A stretch of DNA of 64,000 nucleotides, from contig CM039463.1 of assembly GCA_022414725.1 (NCBI GenBank), positions 25,534,366 to 25,598,365 of the forward strand. The letters are read 5' to 3'. The notes beneath the pieces are model-generated. The model was not told where the DNA came from. It worked only from the letters and a program-made list of their open reading frames with translations, and did not search any database. The position numbers and the translations under genes are program-made. The stretch's first letter is position 1, and each line of letters opens with the position of its first letter. Of the stretch, positions 1 through 8,467 are shown one piece after another. The DNA is from Microglena sp. YARC (Eukaryota > Chlorophyta > Chlorophyceae > Chlamydomonadales > Chlamydomonadaceae).

Positions 1-805
1 CTGTGTATTTGTGTCTATTCCTGTGTATATGTGTGTATATTCCTGTGCGTATGTGTGTATATTCCTGTCTATTCCTGTCTACCCCTGTGTATGTGTGTCT
101 ACTCCTGTCTATCCCTGTGTGTTTGTGTCTATTCCTGCCTACCCCTGTGTATGTGTGTCTATTCCTGCCTACCCCTGTGTATTTGTGTCTATTCCTGTGT
201 ATATGTGTATATTCCTGTGTGTATGTGTGTACATTCCTGTCTATTCCTGTCTACCCCTGTGTATGTGTGTCTACTCCTGTCTATCCCTGTGTGTTTGTGT
301 CTATTCCTGCCTACCCCTGTGTATGTGTGTCTATTCCTGCCTACCCCTGTATATTTGTGTCTATTCCTGTGTATATGTGTATATTCCTGTGCGTATGCGT
401 GTATATTCCTGTCTATTCCTGTCTACCCCTGTGTATGTGTGTCTACTCCTGTCTATCCCTGTGTGTTTGTGTCTATTCCTGCCTACCCCTGTGTATGTGT
501 GTCTATTCCTGCCTACCCCTGTGTATTTGTGTCTATTCCTGTGTATATGTGTATATTCCTGTGCGTATGTGTGTATATTCCTGTCTATTCCTGTCTACCC
601 CTGTGTATGTGTGTCTACTCCTGTCTATCCCTGTGTGTTTGTGTCTATTCCTGCATACCCCTGTGTATGTGTGTCTATTCCTGCCTACCCCTTGTGTGTT
701 TGTGTGTCTATTCCTGCCTACCCCTGTGTATGTGTGTCTATTCCTGTCTACCCCTGTGTGTTAGTGTCTATTCCTGCCTACCCCTGTGTGTATGTGTGTA
801 AGTGG
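1..805. repeat. Higher-order minisatellite, ~172-bp period
   Basis: TG/TC-rich tandem repeat built from ~18-20 bp blocks of the form CCTGTCTACCCCTGTGTATG. Blocks are ordered into a larger unit: CTGTCTACCCC recurs near 76, 247, 419 and 591, spaced 171-172 bp. All three plus frames are open because the unit lacks stops, so the long Cys/Tyr/Val-rich reading frames here are not evidence of coding. It probably lies in an SDA1 intron, since the next SDA1 exon begins at 1364 on the same strand. Confidence 0.9.
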
Positions 806-1363
806 GAACGCATCCGGTGTAACTGGTGTGCCAGTGGAGTCTCTGCTGCATTGAAGGCGGTAAAGAGTAGCCTGGGTCCCGCTTTATAACCCCATACCCC
901 TCACCTCCGATACCGTACCCCTATTTTCTCACCCCATACCCCTCACTCCTCACCCCTTACCCCTCATGGCAGTCAAGAACGACTGGATGCAGCTTCTTCC
1001 CCCCCACCCTTTAGAACAAGCCCCTCTCCTTGCACCCCATACCCCTACCCTTACACCCCATACCCCTCCCATTACACCCCATACCCCTACCCTTACACCC
1101 CATACCCCTCCCATTACACCTCATACCCCTACCCTTGCACCCCATACCCCGAACTGTGTACCACATTCCCCTCACCTCTACCAGCCCATATCCTCACGCC
1201 TCACCCCTGTGTGCAGAGTCTAAGCCCAAGGGATTTGGAGAGGAGCAGGTCCTCCTTGTACCCCACACCCATCACCTGTTACCCCATACCCCACACACCT
1301 CACCCCACACCTATCACCTATCACCTCACCCCATAACCCTCACCCCATACCCCCTATGTGCAG
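806..1363 (+). repeat. Probable SDA1 intron with CACCCCATACCC repeat
   Basis: From ~886 to 1200 this is a degenerate 16-bp tandem repeat of the type CACCCCATACCCCTACCCTTA, which resumes from ~1255 to 1360 and supplies the pyrimidine-rich tract before the acceptor at 1361-1363 (TGTGCAG). No exon is recognised in 806-885. The SDA1 N-terminal exons must lie left of the window. Confidence 0.6.
1217..1248 (+). pseudogene. Truncated copy of the SDA1 exon start at 1364
   Basis: Repeats the acceptor and first ~30 bases of the exon at 1364: GTGTGCAG followed by AGTCTAAGCCCAAGGGAT, then diverging into the CACCCCATACCC repeat. The AG is intact, but the copy has no donor and reads into repeat DNA. It lies 147 bp upstream of the real exon. 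Confidence 0.75.
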
Positions 1364-1470
1364 AGTCTAAGCCCAAGGGATACGGAGAGATGCTGGTGCA
1401 CACTCGTGTGGCCGGTGCTGACTTGCTTGAGCAAGCTGAAGCCCTCGGACAGGAAGTTGAAGATGATGAG
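1364..1470 (+). CDS. SDA1: SDA1 homologue, exon A (first exon in window)
   Basis: SDA1 is a conserved nuclear/nucleolar protein needed for 60S ribosomal subunit maturation and export and, in yeast, for actin organisation and G1 progression. This exon encodes ESKPKGYGEMLVHTRVAGAD and continues to EVEDDE. It matches the conserved SDA1 stretch where a K-PKxYGE motif precedes a V.G.ELL segment and an acidic region. Acceptor TGTGCAG (1357-1363) and donor GAG|GTAAG (1471) fit consensus. The exon starts with two bases finishing a split codon and ends on a codon boundary, matching exon B. Together the six exons A-F give 319 residues of the C-terminal part; the N-terminal domain is outside the window. 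Confidence 0.8.
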
Positions 1471-2678
1471 GTAAGAAATTGCAATTTCTCATTTCTTCAT
1501 TGTTTGAATGCTTCATTGAGTTGTTGGTTGGTGTATAAGTTGGGGGTGCTTGCTGGCTGGCTGGCTTGCTGGCTAGCTGGCTGGCTGGCTTGCTCGCTGG
1601 CTTGCTGGCTTGCTTTATCGTTCACTTATGGTTGTTGTGGTGGTGGACATGAGTGTGTGTGTGTGTCTATGATGCTAGCATAAACACCTGGACCCCTATA
1701 CTTGTGTTACGAGCACGCACTATTGACTATTTTTGTCAACACTACCCTGTACTGCGATGTGCACACTACCATGTACTGCGCTCTTTTTGTGGGCACTACC
1801 CTATAATGCGCTCTTTTGGGGAACATTGCCCTGTACTGAGTTATTTACAATACCATGTACTGCGCTCTTTTTATGAGCACTACCCTGTACTACGCTCTGT
1901 ACACAACCCCGTACTGTGCTCTTTTGTTAACACTAACCTGTACTGGCTCTTTTTATGAGCACTACCCTGTACTGCGCTCTTTTGGAGAACACTGCCCTGT
2001 ACTGAGTTCTTTACAATACCATGTACTGCGCTCTTTTTATGAACACTATCCTGTACTGCGCAATGTTCACAACCCTGTACTGTGCTCTTTTGTTAACACT
2101 ATCCTGTACTGGCTCTTTTTATGAGCTCTACCTTGTACTGCGCTCTTTTGGGGAACACTGCCCTGTACTGAGCTCTTTACAATACCCTGTACTGTGCTCT
2201 TTTTATGAGCACTACCCTGTACTGCGCTCTTTTTGTGAGCACTACCCTGTACTGCGCAATGTACACAACCCTGTACTGCGCTCTTTAGTGAACACTACCC
2301 TGTACTGAGCTCTGTACAATACCCTGTACTGCGCTCGTTTTGGGAACACTGCCCTGTACTGAGCTCTTTACAATACCCTTTACTGTGCTCCTTTTATGAG
2401 CACTACCCTGTACTGCGCTCTTTTTGTGAGCAGTACCCTGTACTGCGCTGTGTACACAACCCTGTACTGTGCTCTTTTGTGAACACTACCCTGTACTGAG
2501 CTCTTTTGTGAACACTAACCTGTACTGAGCTCTGTACAATACCCTGTACTGGCTCTATTTATGAGCACTACCCTGTACTGCGCTCTTTTTATGAGCACTA
2601 CCCTGTACTGCGCTCTTTACAATACCCTGTACTGCGCTCTTTTTATGAGCACTACCCTGTACTGCGCTCTGTATCCAG
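1471..2678 (+). repeat. SDA1 intron A-B: ~30-bp minisatellite
   Basis: Contains a GCTT/GCTGGCTG run (~1545-1615), then from ~1735 to 2670 a degenerate tandem repeat of about 30 bp (CCCTGTACTGCGCTCTTTTTATGAGCACTA), over 25 units with variants such as AACACTGCC and ACAATACC. The last unit abuts the acceptor CTGTATCCAG (2678). Apparent ORFs on both strands here come from the repeat. Confidence 0.9.
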
Positions 2679-2796
2679 GTTCGTGTTGACAGTAGTGATA
2701 GTGACGATGACATGGGTGCCGCTCCAGACTTCTCTGATGATGAGGAGGAAGGCGAAGGAGAGGGCGATGAGGAGATGGGAGAGGGAGAAAGCGAAG
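2679..2796 (+). CDS. SDA1: SDA1 homologue, exon B (acidic region)
   Basis: Encodes VRVDSSDSDDDMGAAPDFSD and then a Glu/Gly/Asp-rich run. This is the low-complexity acidic segment that sits in the middle of SDA1 proteins and probably acts as a nucleolar interaction region. It starts in phase 0 after TATCCAG and ends in phase 1 at GAAG|GTGCGA (donor 2797); the split codon GAC is completed by exon C. The sequence is too simple to identify alone. The call rests on phase agreement with both neighbours and on position. Confidence 0.65.
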
Positions 2797-3671
2797 GTGC
2801 GATAGGCAGGAGTTTATGCACTGCATCAATTTGATGTCACTGTACACATCAATTTGACATCACTTTATCTATGGGGGGCTACACGTAGCAGATTCTTGTC
2901 AGATCCCTTTCCCTGTTCTTGGTGGAAATCTGATGCTGGCTAGTGCATACAAAATGAAGCTTAAACCTCTGGGTTGCCCGAAATGGAATGTCATTTTTTT
3001 CACTGGCAACCAGCTTCCCACCAGGCCTTCATCACATGCTTAGCAGTGTAATTGACAGCTGTATAGTGTAATTGTCAATTACACTATACACTATATACAC
3101 ACTGCATCAATTTGACGTGGCTGCATCTTTGTGGGCTACACGTAGCAGATTCTTGTTAGATCCCTTTCCCTGTCCTTGGTGGATTCTTGTAAGATTCCCT
3201 GTCCTTGGTGGATTCTTGTAAGATTCCCCGTCCTTGGTGGATTCTTGTAAGATTCCCTGTCCTTGGTGGAAATCTGATGCTAGCTAGTGCATTCAAAATG
3301 AAGCGGCAGCCTTTGGGTTTAAACCACTGACTGGCCAATGGGTTTGGTTGGAAGCCACCATGAGTAGCAAACAGATAAAACTGTGATGTTAACTGTGCCT
3401 GCAGGGGATTGAGAGCAGTCTCGAGGCTGATGCGCCGTTTAACCATCGAACCAAACCAAACCTAGAATCACCTTATTATGATTATTCAAAGTGGGGCCAT
3501 TTAACCGATTTCCATTTTGCCATTTTTTCTGAAAAGAGCCCTTTCAGGAGACCCAAAAAGTCCATGTAGTCCCAAAAGCCCAGTTAGTAGCCCCAAAAGG
3601 AGCCCATTAAAGAAGCAGTGCATGACATGGTGTCCCCTGTCCAGTCTACAAGAATAGCCCTACGAAGAAGC

Positions 3672-3715
<44 letters not shown>

Positions 3716-4499
3716 ACTCAATGCTTCTACTGACCTCCAATCAAATGTGCACCAAACCAAATAACCGTCCCCCCCGTATGCTGTGTGTGTAGTACATTCC
3801 AAACGTGCACGATGCCAAGCTCTGAAAACTCGACTCTCAGAAGCACATTGGATCAACCTTAGACCTTGAATAGCTTTGCATCCCTCCTATGAAAACGTAT
3901 TTTGAAGGTAGTTCATGAAAGAGCTTGAGGAGGAGATTAGGTTCTAAACCCTAAACCCTAAAACCCTATGATTCTTAAAGTATGTTTCAGATATTTCACT
4001 TCCCACTTAGATTGGGAGATAATCAAGCAAAACCTGAAGTCATGGTGTCACCATTGGTGAGATAATCAAGGAAACCCTGATTGGGAGATAAGTTGAGATA
4101 ATCAAGTCCCCTAATGTCCCCTGTTCTGTCTAGAGTCCTGTGTGTGAGCATGTGTGATTCGTTTTTTTGTTTGCTTGTGAACGCTTATGTGTGTGTGTGT
4201 GCATGTGAGCGTGTGTGATTTGTTGGTTAGTTTGCTTGTGAACGCTTATGTGTGTGTGTGTGCATGTGAGCGTGTGATTTGTTGGTTTGTTTGCTTGTGA
4301 ACGCTTATGTGTGTGTGTGTGCATGTGAGCGTGTGATTTGTTGGTTTGTTTGCTCGAGAACGCTTATGTGTGTGTGTGTGTGCATGTGAGCGTGTGTGAT
4401 GTGTTGGTTTGTTTGCTTGTGAACACTTATATGTGTGTGTGTGCATGTGATAATCAAGGCAACCCTGAAGTCACCTGGTGCCCCCTGTGCTGTTTACAG
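2797..4499 (+). repeat. SDA1 intron B-C: internal duplications and minisatellites
   Basis: A ~130-bp block (ACTGCATCAATTTGA...GGGGGCTACACGTAGCAGATTCTTGT...AAATCTGATGCT) occurs at ~2815-2945 and again at ~3100-3290, the second with an internal 32-bp triplication (GTCCTTGGTGGATTCTTGTAAGATTCC). A (CT)n run lies at 3672-3713. CCCTAAACCCTAAAACCCT at ~3950 is a short telomere-like run. A ~60-bp GT-rich minisatellite (TGCATGTGAGCGTGTGATTTGTTGG...) has about five units at 4140-4450. ATAATCAAGG(C/A)AACCCTGA precedes the real acceptor at 4499 and also occurs near 4065, another partial duplication close to a splice site. Confidence 0.8.
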
Positions 4500-4632
4500 A
4501 CTCGGAGCACTACACTAGTGATGAAGATGAGGATGGCGAGGACGAGGATGGTGAGGACGAGGAGGAGGAAGAGGAGGAGGAGCCCGCTGAGCCACCAGCC
4601 AAGAGGCAAAAACTCCCTCAGCAGAAGGAGAG
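4500..4632 (+). CDS. SDA1: SDA1 homologue, exon C (acidic stretch, basic end)
   Basis: After the phase-completing AC, the exon reads SEHYTSDEDEDGEDEDGEDE, eight Glu, then PAEPPAKRQKLPQQKER. The acidic block followed by a PAKRQK-type basic motif resembles an SDA1 nuclear-localisation segment. Acceptor CTGTTTACAG (4490-4499) and donor GAGAG|GTATGC (4633) are good. Exon length 133 keeps phase from 1 to 2. The long ORF in another frame at 4338-4661 is a shadow. Confidence 0.65.
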
Positions 4633-4791
4633 GTATGCTTAAGGATTTAATTGGGTTTTAATTGAATTGTTAATGAAGCGACTTAGTAGAATTTGAATCC
4701 TTATTTAATTCTGATTATTTGCCAAGTGTGACTTAATCGAATTTGAATCCATTTAAAATTATGATGTCTTTGCTTGCTTGCTGTACATACA

Positions 4792-4822
<31 letters not shown>

Positions 4823-5090
4823 GTACTTACGTACTTACTTACATACATACTTACATACGTACATACATACATACATACATACATACATACATACATACAT
4901 ACATACATACATACACACACACATAATTATAAATATAATGTATAAGCCTTCACCCAACCGCAGCTTGTCGGCTTTGAAGGAGTGTCTGATTGCGGCAGGA
5001 CTGAAGCAGAAAGCCAGCACACATAAATAGACATAATAGAATGCAGCATATATGCATAGATATAATATATAAGTCTTCACCCAACCGCAG
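4633..5090 (+). repeat. SDA1 intron C-D: TTAC/CATA microsatellite and duplicated junction
   Basis: A (TTAC)n run passes into (CATA)n between ~4790 and 4925. The following ~127 bp are present twice: ATATAATGTATAAGCCTTCACCCAACCGCAG at ~4933 and ATATAATATATAAGTCTTCACCCAACCGCAG at ~5060, each followed by exon D sequence. Only the second leads to a full exon. Confidence 0.85.
4964..5016 (+). pseudogene. Partial upstream copy of SDA1 exon D 5' end
   Basis: Repeats the first ~50 bases of exon D after an identical acceptor (CACCCAACCGCAG). Joined to exon C in phase, it would read SLSALKECLIAAGLKQKAST, then HK and a TAG stop at 5027-5029. Compared with the true exon it has K-to-E, R-to-C and R-to-G changes. 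Use of this acceptor would truncate SDA1, so the splicing machinery must favour the downstream site, or this acts as a poison-exon site. Confidence 0.8.
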
Positions 5091-5255
5091 CTTGTCGGCT
5101 TTGAAGAAGCGTCTGATCGCAGCAAGACTGAAGCAGAAAGCCAAGGTGGAGGCTGAAGCCGCAGAGGCCGCTCGGGCAAGGGCTGAGAGCTTGGGGCCCA
5201 CTGTGCCCATTGAAGCAGACCGCTTTTTGACTGAGGAAGACTTTGACAGAATCAA
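5091..5255 (+). CDS. SDA1: SDA1 homologue, exon D
   Basis: Reads SLSALKKRLIAARLKQKAKV, an Ala/Glu/Arg-rich helix, then LGPTVPIEADRFLTEEDFDR and IK across the junction. In SDA1 proteins a basic SLRALK-type motif is followed by a helix and then a conserved DFxRIK motif; both are present. Acceptor ACCGCAG (5090) and donor AA|GTGAGT (5256) keep phase with exons C and E. The 3' junction of this exon is the founder of a tandem array in the next intron. Confidence 0.85.
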
Positions 5256-5739
5256 GTGAGTTGGCATGTGCTCACTACCACTAAACCTAAACCCTAAACC
5301 CTGACTGAGGAAGACTTGGAGAGGCTCAAGTGCGTTTGCATGTGCACACTACCATTAAACCTTAACACTAAAACCTGACTGAGGAATACTTTGAGAGGAT
5401 TGAGTGGGTTGGCATGTGCACACTACCATTAAACCTAAAACCTAAAACCCCAAACCCTGACAGGAAAAATTTGAGAGATCAAGCGAGTTTGCATGTGCAC
5501 ACTACCAGTAAACGTAAACCCCAAACCCTGACTGAGGAAGACTTCGAGAGGATTGAGTGAGTTGGCATGTGCACACTACCGTTAAGCTTGAACCCTCAAA
5601 CCTCAAACCCTGACTGAGGAAGACTTTGAGAGGATTGAGTGAGTTGGCATGTGCACACTACCGTTTAGCTTGAACTCTCAAACCTCAAACCCTGACTGAG
5701 GAAGACTTTGAGAGGATCAAGAGCGTTTGCATTTGCACG
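5230..5739 (+). repeat. Tandem array of the exon D 3' splice-donor region
   Basis: About seven copies, 71-83 bp apart, of the end of exon D plus the start of its intron: CTGAGGAAGACTTTGAGAGGATCAAGTGAG, then TTGGCATGTGCACACTACC and an AAACCCTAAACCCTGA-like tail. Copies begin near 5230 (true exon), 5304, 5378, 5458, 5529, 5612 and 5694. Each repeats the exon peptide LTEEDFxRI; donor positions read GTGAG, GTGCG, GTGGG, GCGAG, GTGAG and GTGAG. The last copy is degenerate and runs into a mobile repeat at 5749. Confidence 0.85.
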
Positions 5740-5748
5740 TTGCTCATC

Positions 5749-5947
5749 GCGAATCTCATCGCATTTTTAATGTTTGTTACAGTTTTTTTTTAGACATTTC
5801 CATCCTACAAAGGATTCAGGATTGAAAGAGTCTTTATCAACCAACTCAGGTTCAATTCTCAGTTTCTCCAAAAGAAATCTCCTCTCATCAGAGTGTTAAC
5901 GACATTCTAACATCGAGTGCATTTCATTTTCTACCACTTCGTGGTAG
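5749..5947. repeat. Dispersed ~190-bp repeat R1, copy 1
   Basis: Nearly the same sequence occurs at 10251-10440 (GCGAATCTCATCGCATTTTTAATG... through GAGTGTTAACGACATTCTAACATC). This copy ends in the hairpin CTACCACTTCGTGGTAG (5931-5947). A 22-bp direct repeat, CAAGAGCGTTTGCATTTGCACG, lies on both sides at 5718-5739 and 5951-5972, as expected if the element inserted into the donor-junction array. No ORF; class unknown. Confidence 0.8.
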
Positions 5948-6089
5948 ATGCAAGAGCGTTTGCATTTGCACGCCTGCTATTGCATTACGTTGCCATCAAC
6001 AGGCCATTGTTGACCCATTGTAGACAAGACCGCTCCACAACATCCAGGAGGGGTCTTCCAACTAGTCCTCAAAAGATAGGCTATATAGT

Positions 6090-6690
6090 GGTCTTTGGCT
6101 TGGGTTATGTGGGTGTGCATGCCAACGAGTGGTGTCTGTGTATGGGTGTCTGTGGGCTTGCCTGCGGTAATGTGGGGTCTGTGTGGGTGGCTGTAGGCAT
6201 GCGTGATACACATGCTTGGTCATCGGTGATGTCTATGTGAGGATCTGCTGTGATGTGGGGTCTGTGTGGGTGGCTGTAGGCATGCGTGATACACATGCTT
6301 GGTCATCGGTGATGTCTATGTGGGGATCTGCTGTGATGTGGGGTCTGTGTGGGTGGCTGTAGGCATGCGTGATACACATGCTTGGTCATCGTTGATGTCT
6401 ATGTGGGGGTCTGCTGTGATGTGGGGTCTGTGTGGGTGGCTGTAGGCATGCGTGATACACATGCTTGGTCATCGTTGATGTCTATGTGGGGATCTGATAT
6501 GATGTGGGGTCTGTGTGGGTGGCTGTAGGCATGCGTGATACACATGCTTGGTCAGTGGTGATGTCTATGTGGGGGTCTGCTGTGATGTGGGGTCTTTGTG
6601 GGTGGCTGTAGGCATGCGTGATACACATGCTTGGTCAGTGGTGATGTCTATGTGGGGATCTGATGTGATGTGGGGTCTGTGTGCAAGCGT
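6090..6690. repeat. ~82-bp minisatellite in SDA1 intron D-E
   Basis: About seven tandem units of GATGTGGGGTCTGTGTGGGT plus GGCTGTAGGCATGCGTGATACACATGCTTGGTCATCGGTGATGTCTATGTGGG. Units are very similar, so the expansion looks recent. Short ORFs on both strands follow the repeat. Confidence 0.9.
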
Positions 6691-6704
6691 GGTATATAAT
6701 AGCT

Positions 6705-7045
6705 TTATATATATACAAAGCATCCAACCAAGTTTTTTTTCAAAGATAAATGTGTATGCCTGATTTTGTTGTGTTGGCGCTTTTGCATACTAAGCATCCA
6801 ACCAAGCATGTTCGAATACAAAGCATCCGACCATGCACTTGTACATAAAAAGCATCCAATCAAGCATGTTAGAAAACAAAGCATCCGACCATGCTCATGT
6901 ACATACAAAGCATCCAACCAAGCACTTGTGTATGCCTGGTTTTGTTGTGTTGGGGCTTATACATACAAAGCATCCAACCTAGTATGTTTTAATACAAAGA
7001 AGCCAACCAAGCACCTTCAGAAAAAAGCCAACCAAGCATGTGTAT
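6705..7045. repeat. Short tandem repeat with decoy acceptor motifs
   Basis: Units of ~36 bp containing ACAAAGCATCCAACCAAGCA, mixed with partial copies of the exon E acceptor context TGTGTATGCCTGATTTTGTTGTGTTGG at ~6750, ~6928 and ~7040. In these copies the acceptor dinucleotide is TG rather than AG. Confidence 0.75.
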
Positions 7046-7064
7046 GCCTGATTTTGTTGTGTTG

Positions 7065-7229
7065 GAGCTTGAAGCAGAAGGCTTTGGTTGAGGGCTCAGT
7101 GGCCAAGAATGGATTGACGTCCACCCATTTTTTTGTTTTTTGTTGAAAGGAATTTCACCCATGAGGTGGGTCGCCCGACACAAACCAGCGGCACCGAGGA
7201 TTTTGATCAAATCGAAGGCAAAGAAGCAA
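7065..7229 (+). pseudogene. Disabled copy of SDA1 exon E, split by an insertion
   Basis: 7065-7124 copies the start of exon E (AGCTTGAAGCAGAAGGCTTTGGTTGAGGGC...GGATTGACGTCCACC) and 7212-7229 resumes with ATCGAAGGCAAAGAAGC. The two parts are separated by an ~87-bp dispersed repeat (R2, 7125-7211). The acceptor reads GTGTTGG where the true exon has GTGTAGG, so the splice AG is missing. The duplication came first and the insertion later. Confidence 0.85.
7125..7211 (-). mobile_element. Dispersed repeat R2 inserted in exon E copy
   Basis: Read on the minus strand it matches 29793-29872 and 30020-30098: a core of CTCGGTG(C/T)CGCTGGTTTGTG, then GACCCACCTCCTGGGGTGAAAT and an A-rich end. It interrupts the duplicated exon between GACGTCCACC and ATCGAAGG. 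The A-rich end in minus orientation suggests retroposition, but no clear target-site duplication was found. A degenerate match lies at ~9085-9130. Confidence 0.65.
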
Positions 7230-7263
7230 ACTTAGCATGTGTATGCCTGATTCTGTTGTGTAG

Positions 7264-7445
7264 GCGCTTGAAGCAGAAGGCTTTGGTTGAGGGCGCAATG
7301 GCCAAGCATGGATTGACGTCCACCGCATCGAAGGCGAAGAAGCGACGTGCTCTGGAGGCGGCTGAGGAGGAGGCAGAGGAGGCTTTGGCGCTTGAGAAGC
7401 AGAAGCTGCATTCTGATCAGAGGATTGCGCCGTCTGACCTTCAAG
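7264..7445 (+). CDS. SDA1: SDA1 homologue, exon E
   Basis: Encodes RLKQKALVEGAMAKHGLTST, a Lys/Arg/Ala/Glu-rich helix, then SDQRIAPSDLQ. In SDA1 the segment after DFxRIK has LKxKK...LARKGL and then R(V/I)xPxxL before the terminal basic domain; this exon follows that order. Acceptor TTCTGTTGTGTAG (7263) and donor CAAG|GTGGGT (7446) are in phase with exons D and F. Confidence 0.85.
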
Positions 7446-8210
7446 GTGGGTTGTTGAGGATGAGATTGGCTCGGGTGGGGCGGGAAGTTGTTTTGTAGCT
7501 ACGGTGTATGCTATGCTTGTCACCTACCGTCGTGAGGCCATGGCACGGGCAAAGTTGATGAGACGCGCAGCCGATGCTGTCAATCCTCAAATAATCAAGA
7601 TAATTATAGGCTATCTAGAGGGGCTATTAACAGGCACTAAAAGATCTGGTGTACAGAAAATATTAGTAATCCAACTGGGCTGTTAACAGGTACTACAAGA
7701 TCTGGACCTCAGAAAAATTTAGTTATTCAACGGGACTATTAACAGGCACTACAAGATCTGGTCCCCATAAAACAGTAGAAATCCAATTGGGTTGTTTACA
7801 GGCACTGCAAGATCTGGACCTCAGACAATATTAGTAATCCAACTGGGCTGTTAACAGGCACTGCAAGATCAATATTAGTAATCCATCGGAGAACATGAGG
7901 TAAAGTTCCACTACATAAATTTAAGTTAACACTGTAAATGCCACCCACCAACCTGCCAAGCAAGCAAGCAACTAACCAACTAACCCACCAAGCAACTCAC
8001 CGACTATCCCACCTCCCACCCGCCCACCTGACAAGCAACCAACCAACTCACCAACTTTCCCATCTCCCACCCATCCACCTGCCAAGCAACCAACCAATTA
8101 ACCAACAATCCCACCTCCCACCCTCCCACCTGTTAGGTCGTCACGAGAATCGGGACCAACCAATTAACTAACTAACCAACTATCCCACCTTCCACCCGCC
8201 CACCTGTTAG
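7446..8210 (+). repeat. SDA1 intron E-F: two tandem repeats
   Basis: From ~7580 to 7880 there are five or six ~57-bp units (AACAGGCACTACAAGATCTGG...TTAGTAATCCAACTGGGCTGTT). From ~7935 to 8205 there are ~70-bp CCAAC/CCACC-rich units (CAACTATCCCACCTCCCACC) that provide the polypyrimidine tract for the acceptor at 8210. An open stretch at 7504-7575 (MYAMLVTYRREAMARAKLMR) has no convincing splice sites and is left uncalled. Confidence 0.8.
8137..8156 (+). pseudogene. Short upstream copy of SDA1 exon F start
   Basis: CCCACCTGTTAG followed by GTCGTCACGAGAATCGGGA repeats the acceptor and first ~19 bases of exon F, 74 bp upstream of it, then returns to the CCAAC-rich repeat. The AG is intact. Confidence 0.7.
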
Positions 8211-8467
8211 GTCGTCACAAGTATCGCAAGGATAAGGAGGAGCGTATGGCCAGTGTGCTAGCCGGCAGGGAGGGCCGCAGCTTCGGAGCATCCACAGGAA
8301 TGAAGAAGAACAAGGAAGGAGGACTGACGGAGCGTGAGAAGCAGCGTAAGAAGGCAATGCCCATTGCCGCGCGTCTGTCACAGCTCAAGACACGAGCAAC
8401 CACTGCCAGGATCAAGGCTACCCACCACAAGAATTTCAAGGGGAAGACTGCTCGCACCAAGAATTAA
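8211..8467 (+). CDS. SDA1: SDA1 homologue, terminal exon F
   Basis: Reads GRHKYRKDKEERMASVLAGR, then EGRSFGASTGMKKNKEGG, LTEREKQRKKAMPIAARLSQ and a Lys/Arg-rich tail ending KGKTARTKN before TAA at 8465-8467. This is the diagnostic SDA1 C-terminus: a KEERxxxVxAGRE motif, a KK...GG linker, an (N/E)-R-EK-xKKAMP motif and a final K-rich FRGK/FKGK tail. The KKAMP form is typical of plant SDA1. Acceptor CACCTGTTAG (8210) completes a split Gly codon from exon E. Confidence 0.93.

Noticed and set aside
3..889. Long Cys/Tyr/Val-rich ORFs in three plus frames
   Set aside because: They translate a stop-free minisatellite; all three frames give near-identical low-complexity products and none has gene structure.
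3950..3970. CCCTAAA runs considered as a telomere
   Set aside because: Only two or three units each at several places (~3950, ~5290, ~9020, ~32706); internal short runs, not a chromosome end.
5931..5947. Terminal hairpin of R1 considered as a Helitron 3' end
   Set aside because: No CTRR after the hairpin, no insertion between A and T, and the flanking 22-bp duplication argues against Helitrons.
7504..7686. Possible extra SDA1 exon (MYAMLVTYRREAMARAKLMR)
   Set aside because: Exons E and F join in phase directly and match SDA1 without it; no convincing acceptor/donor pair.
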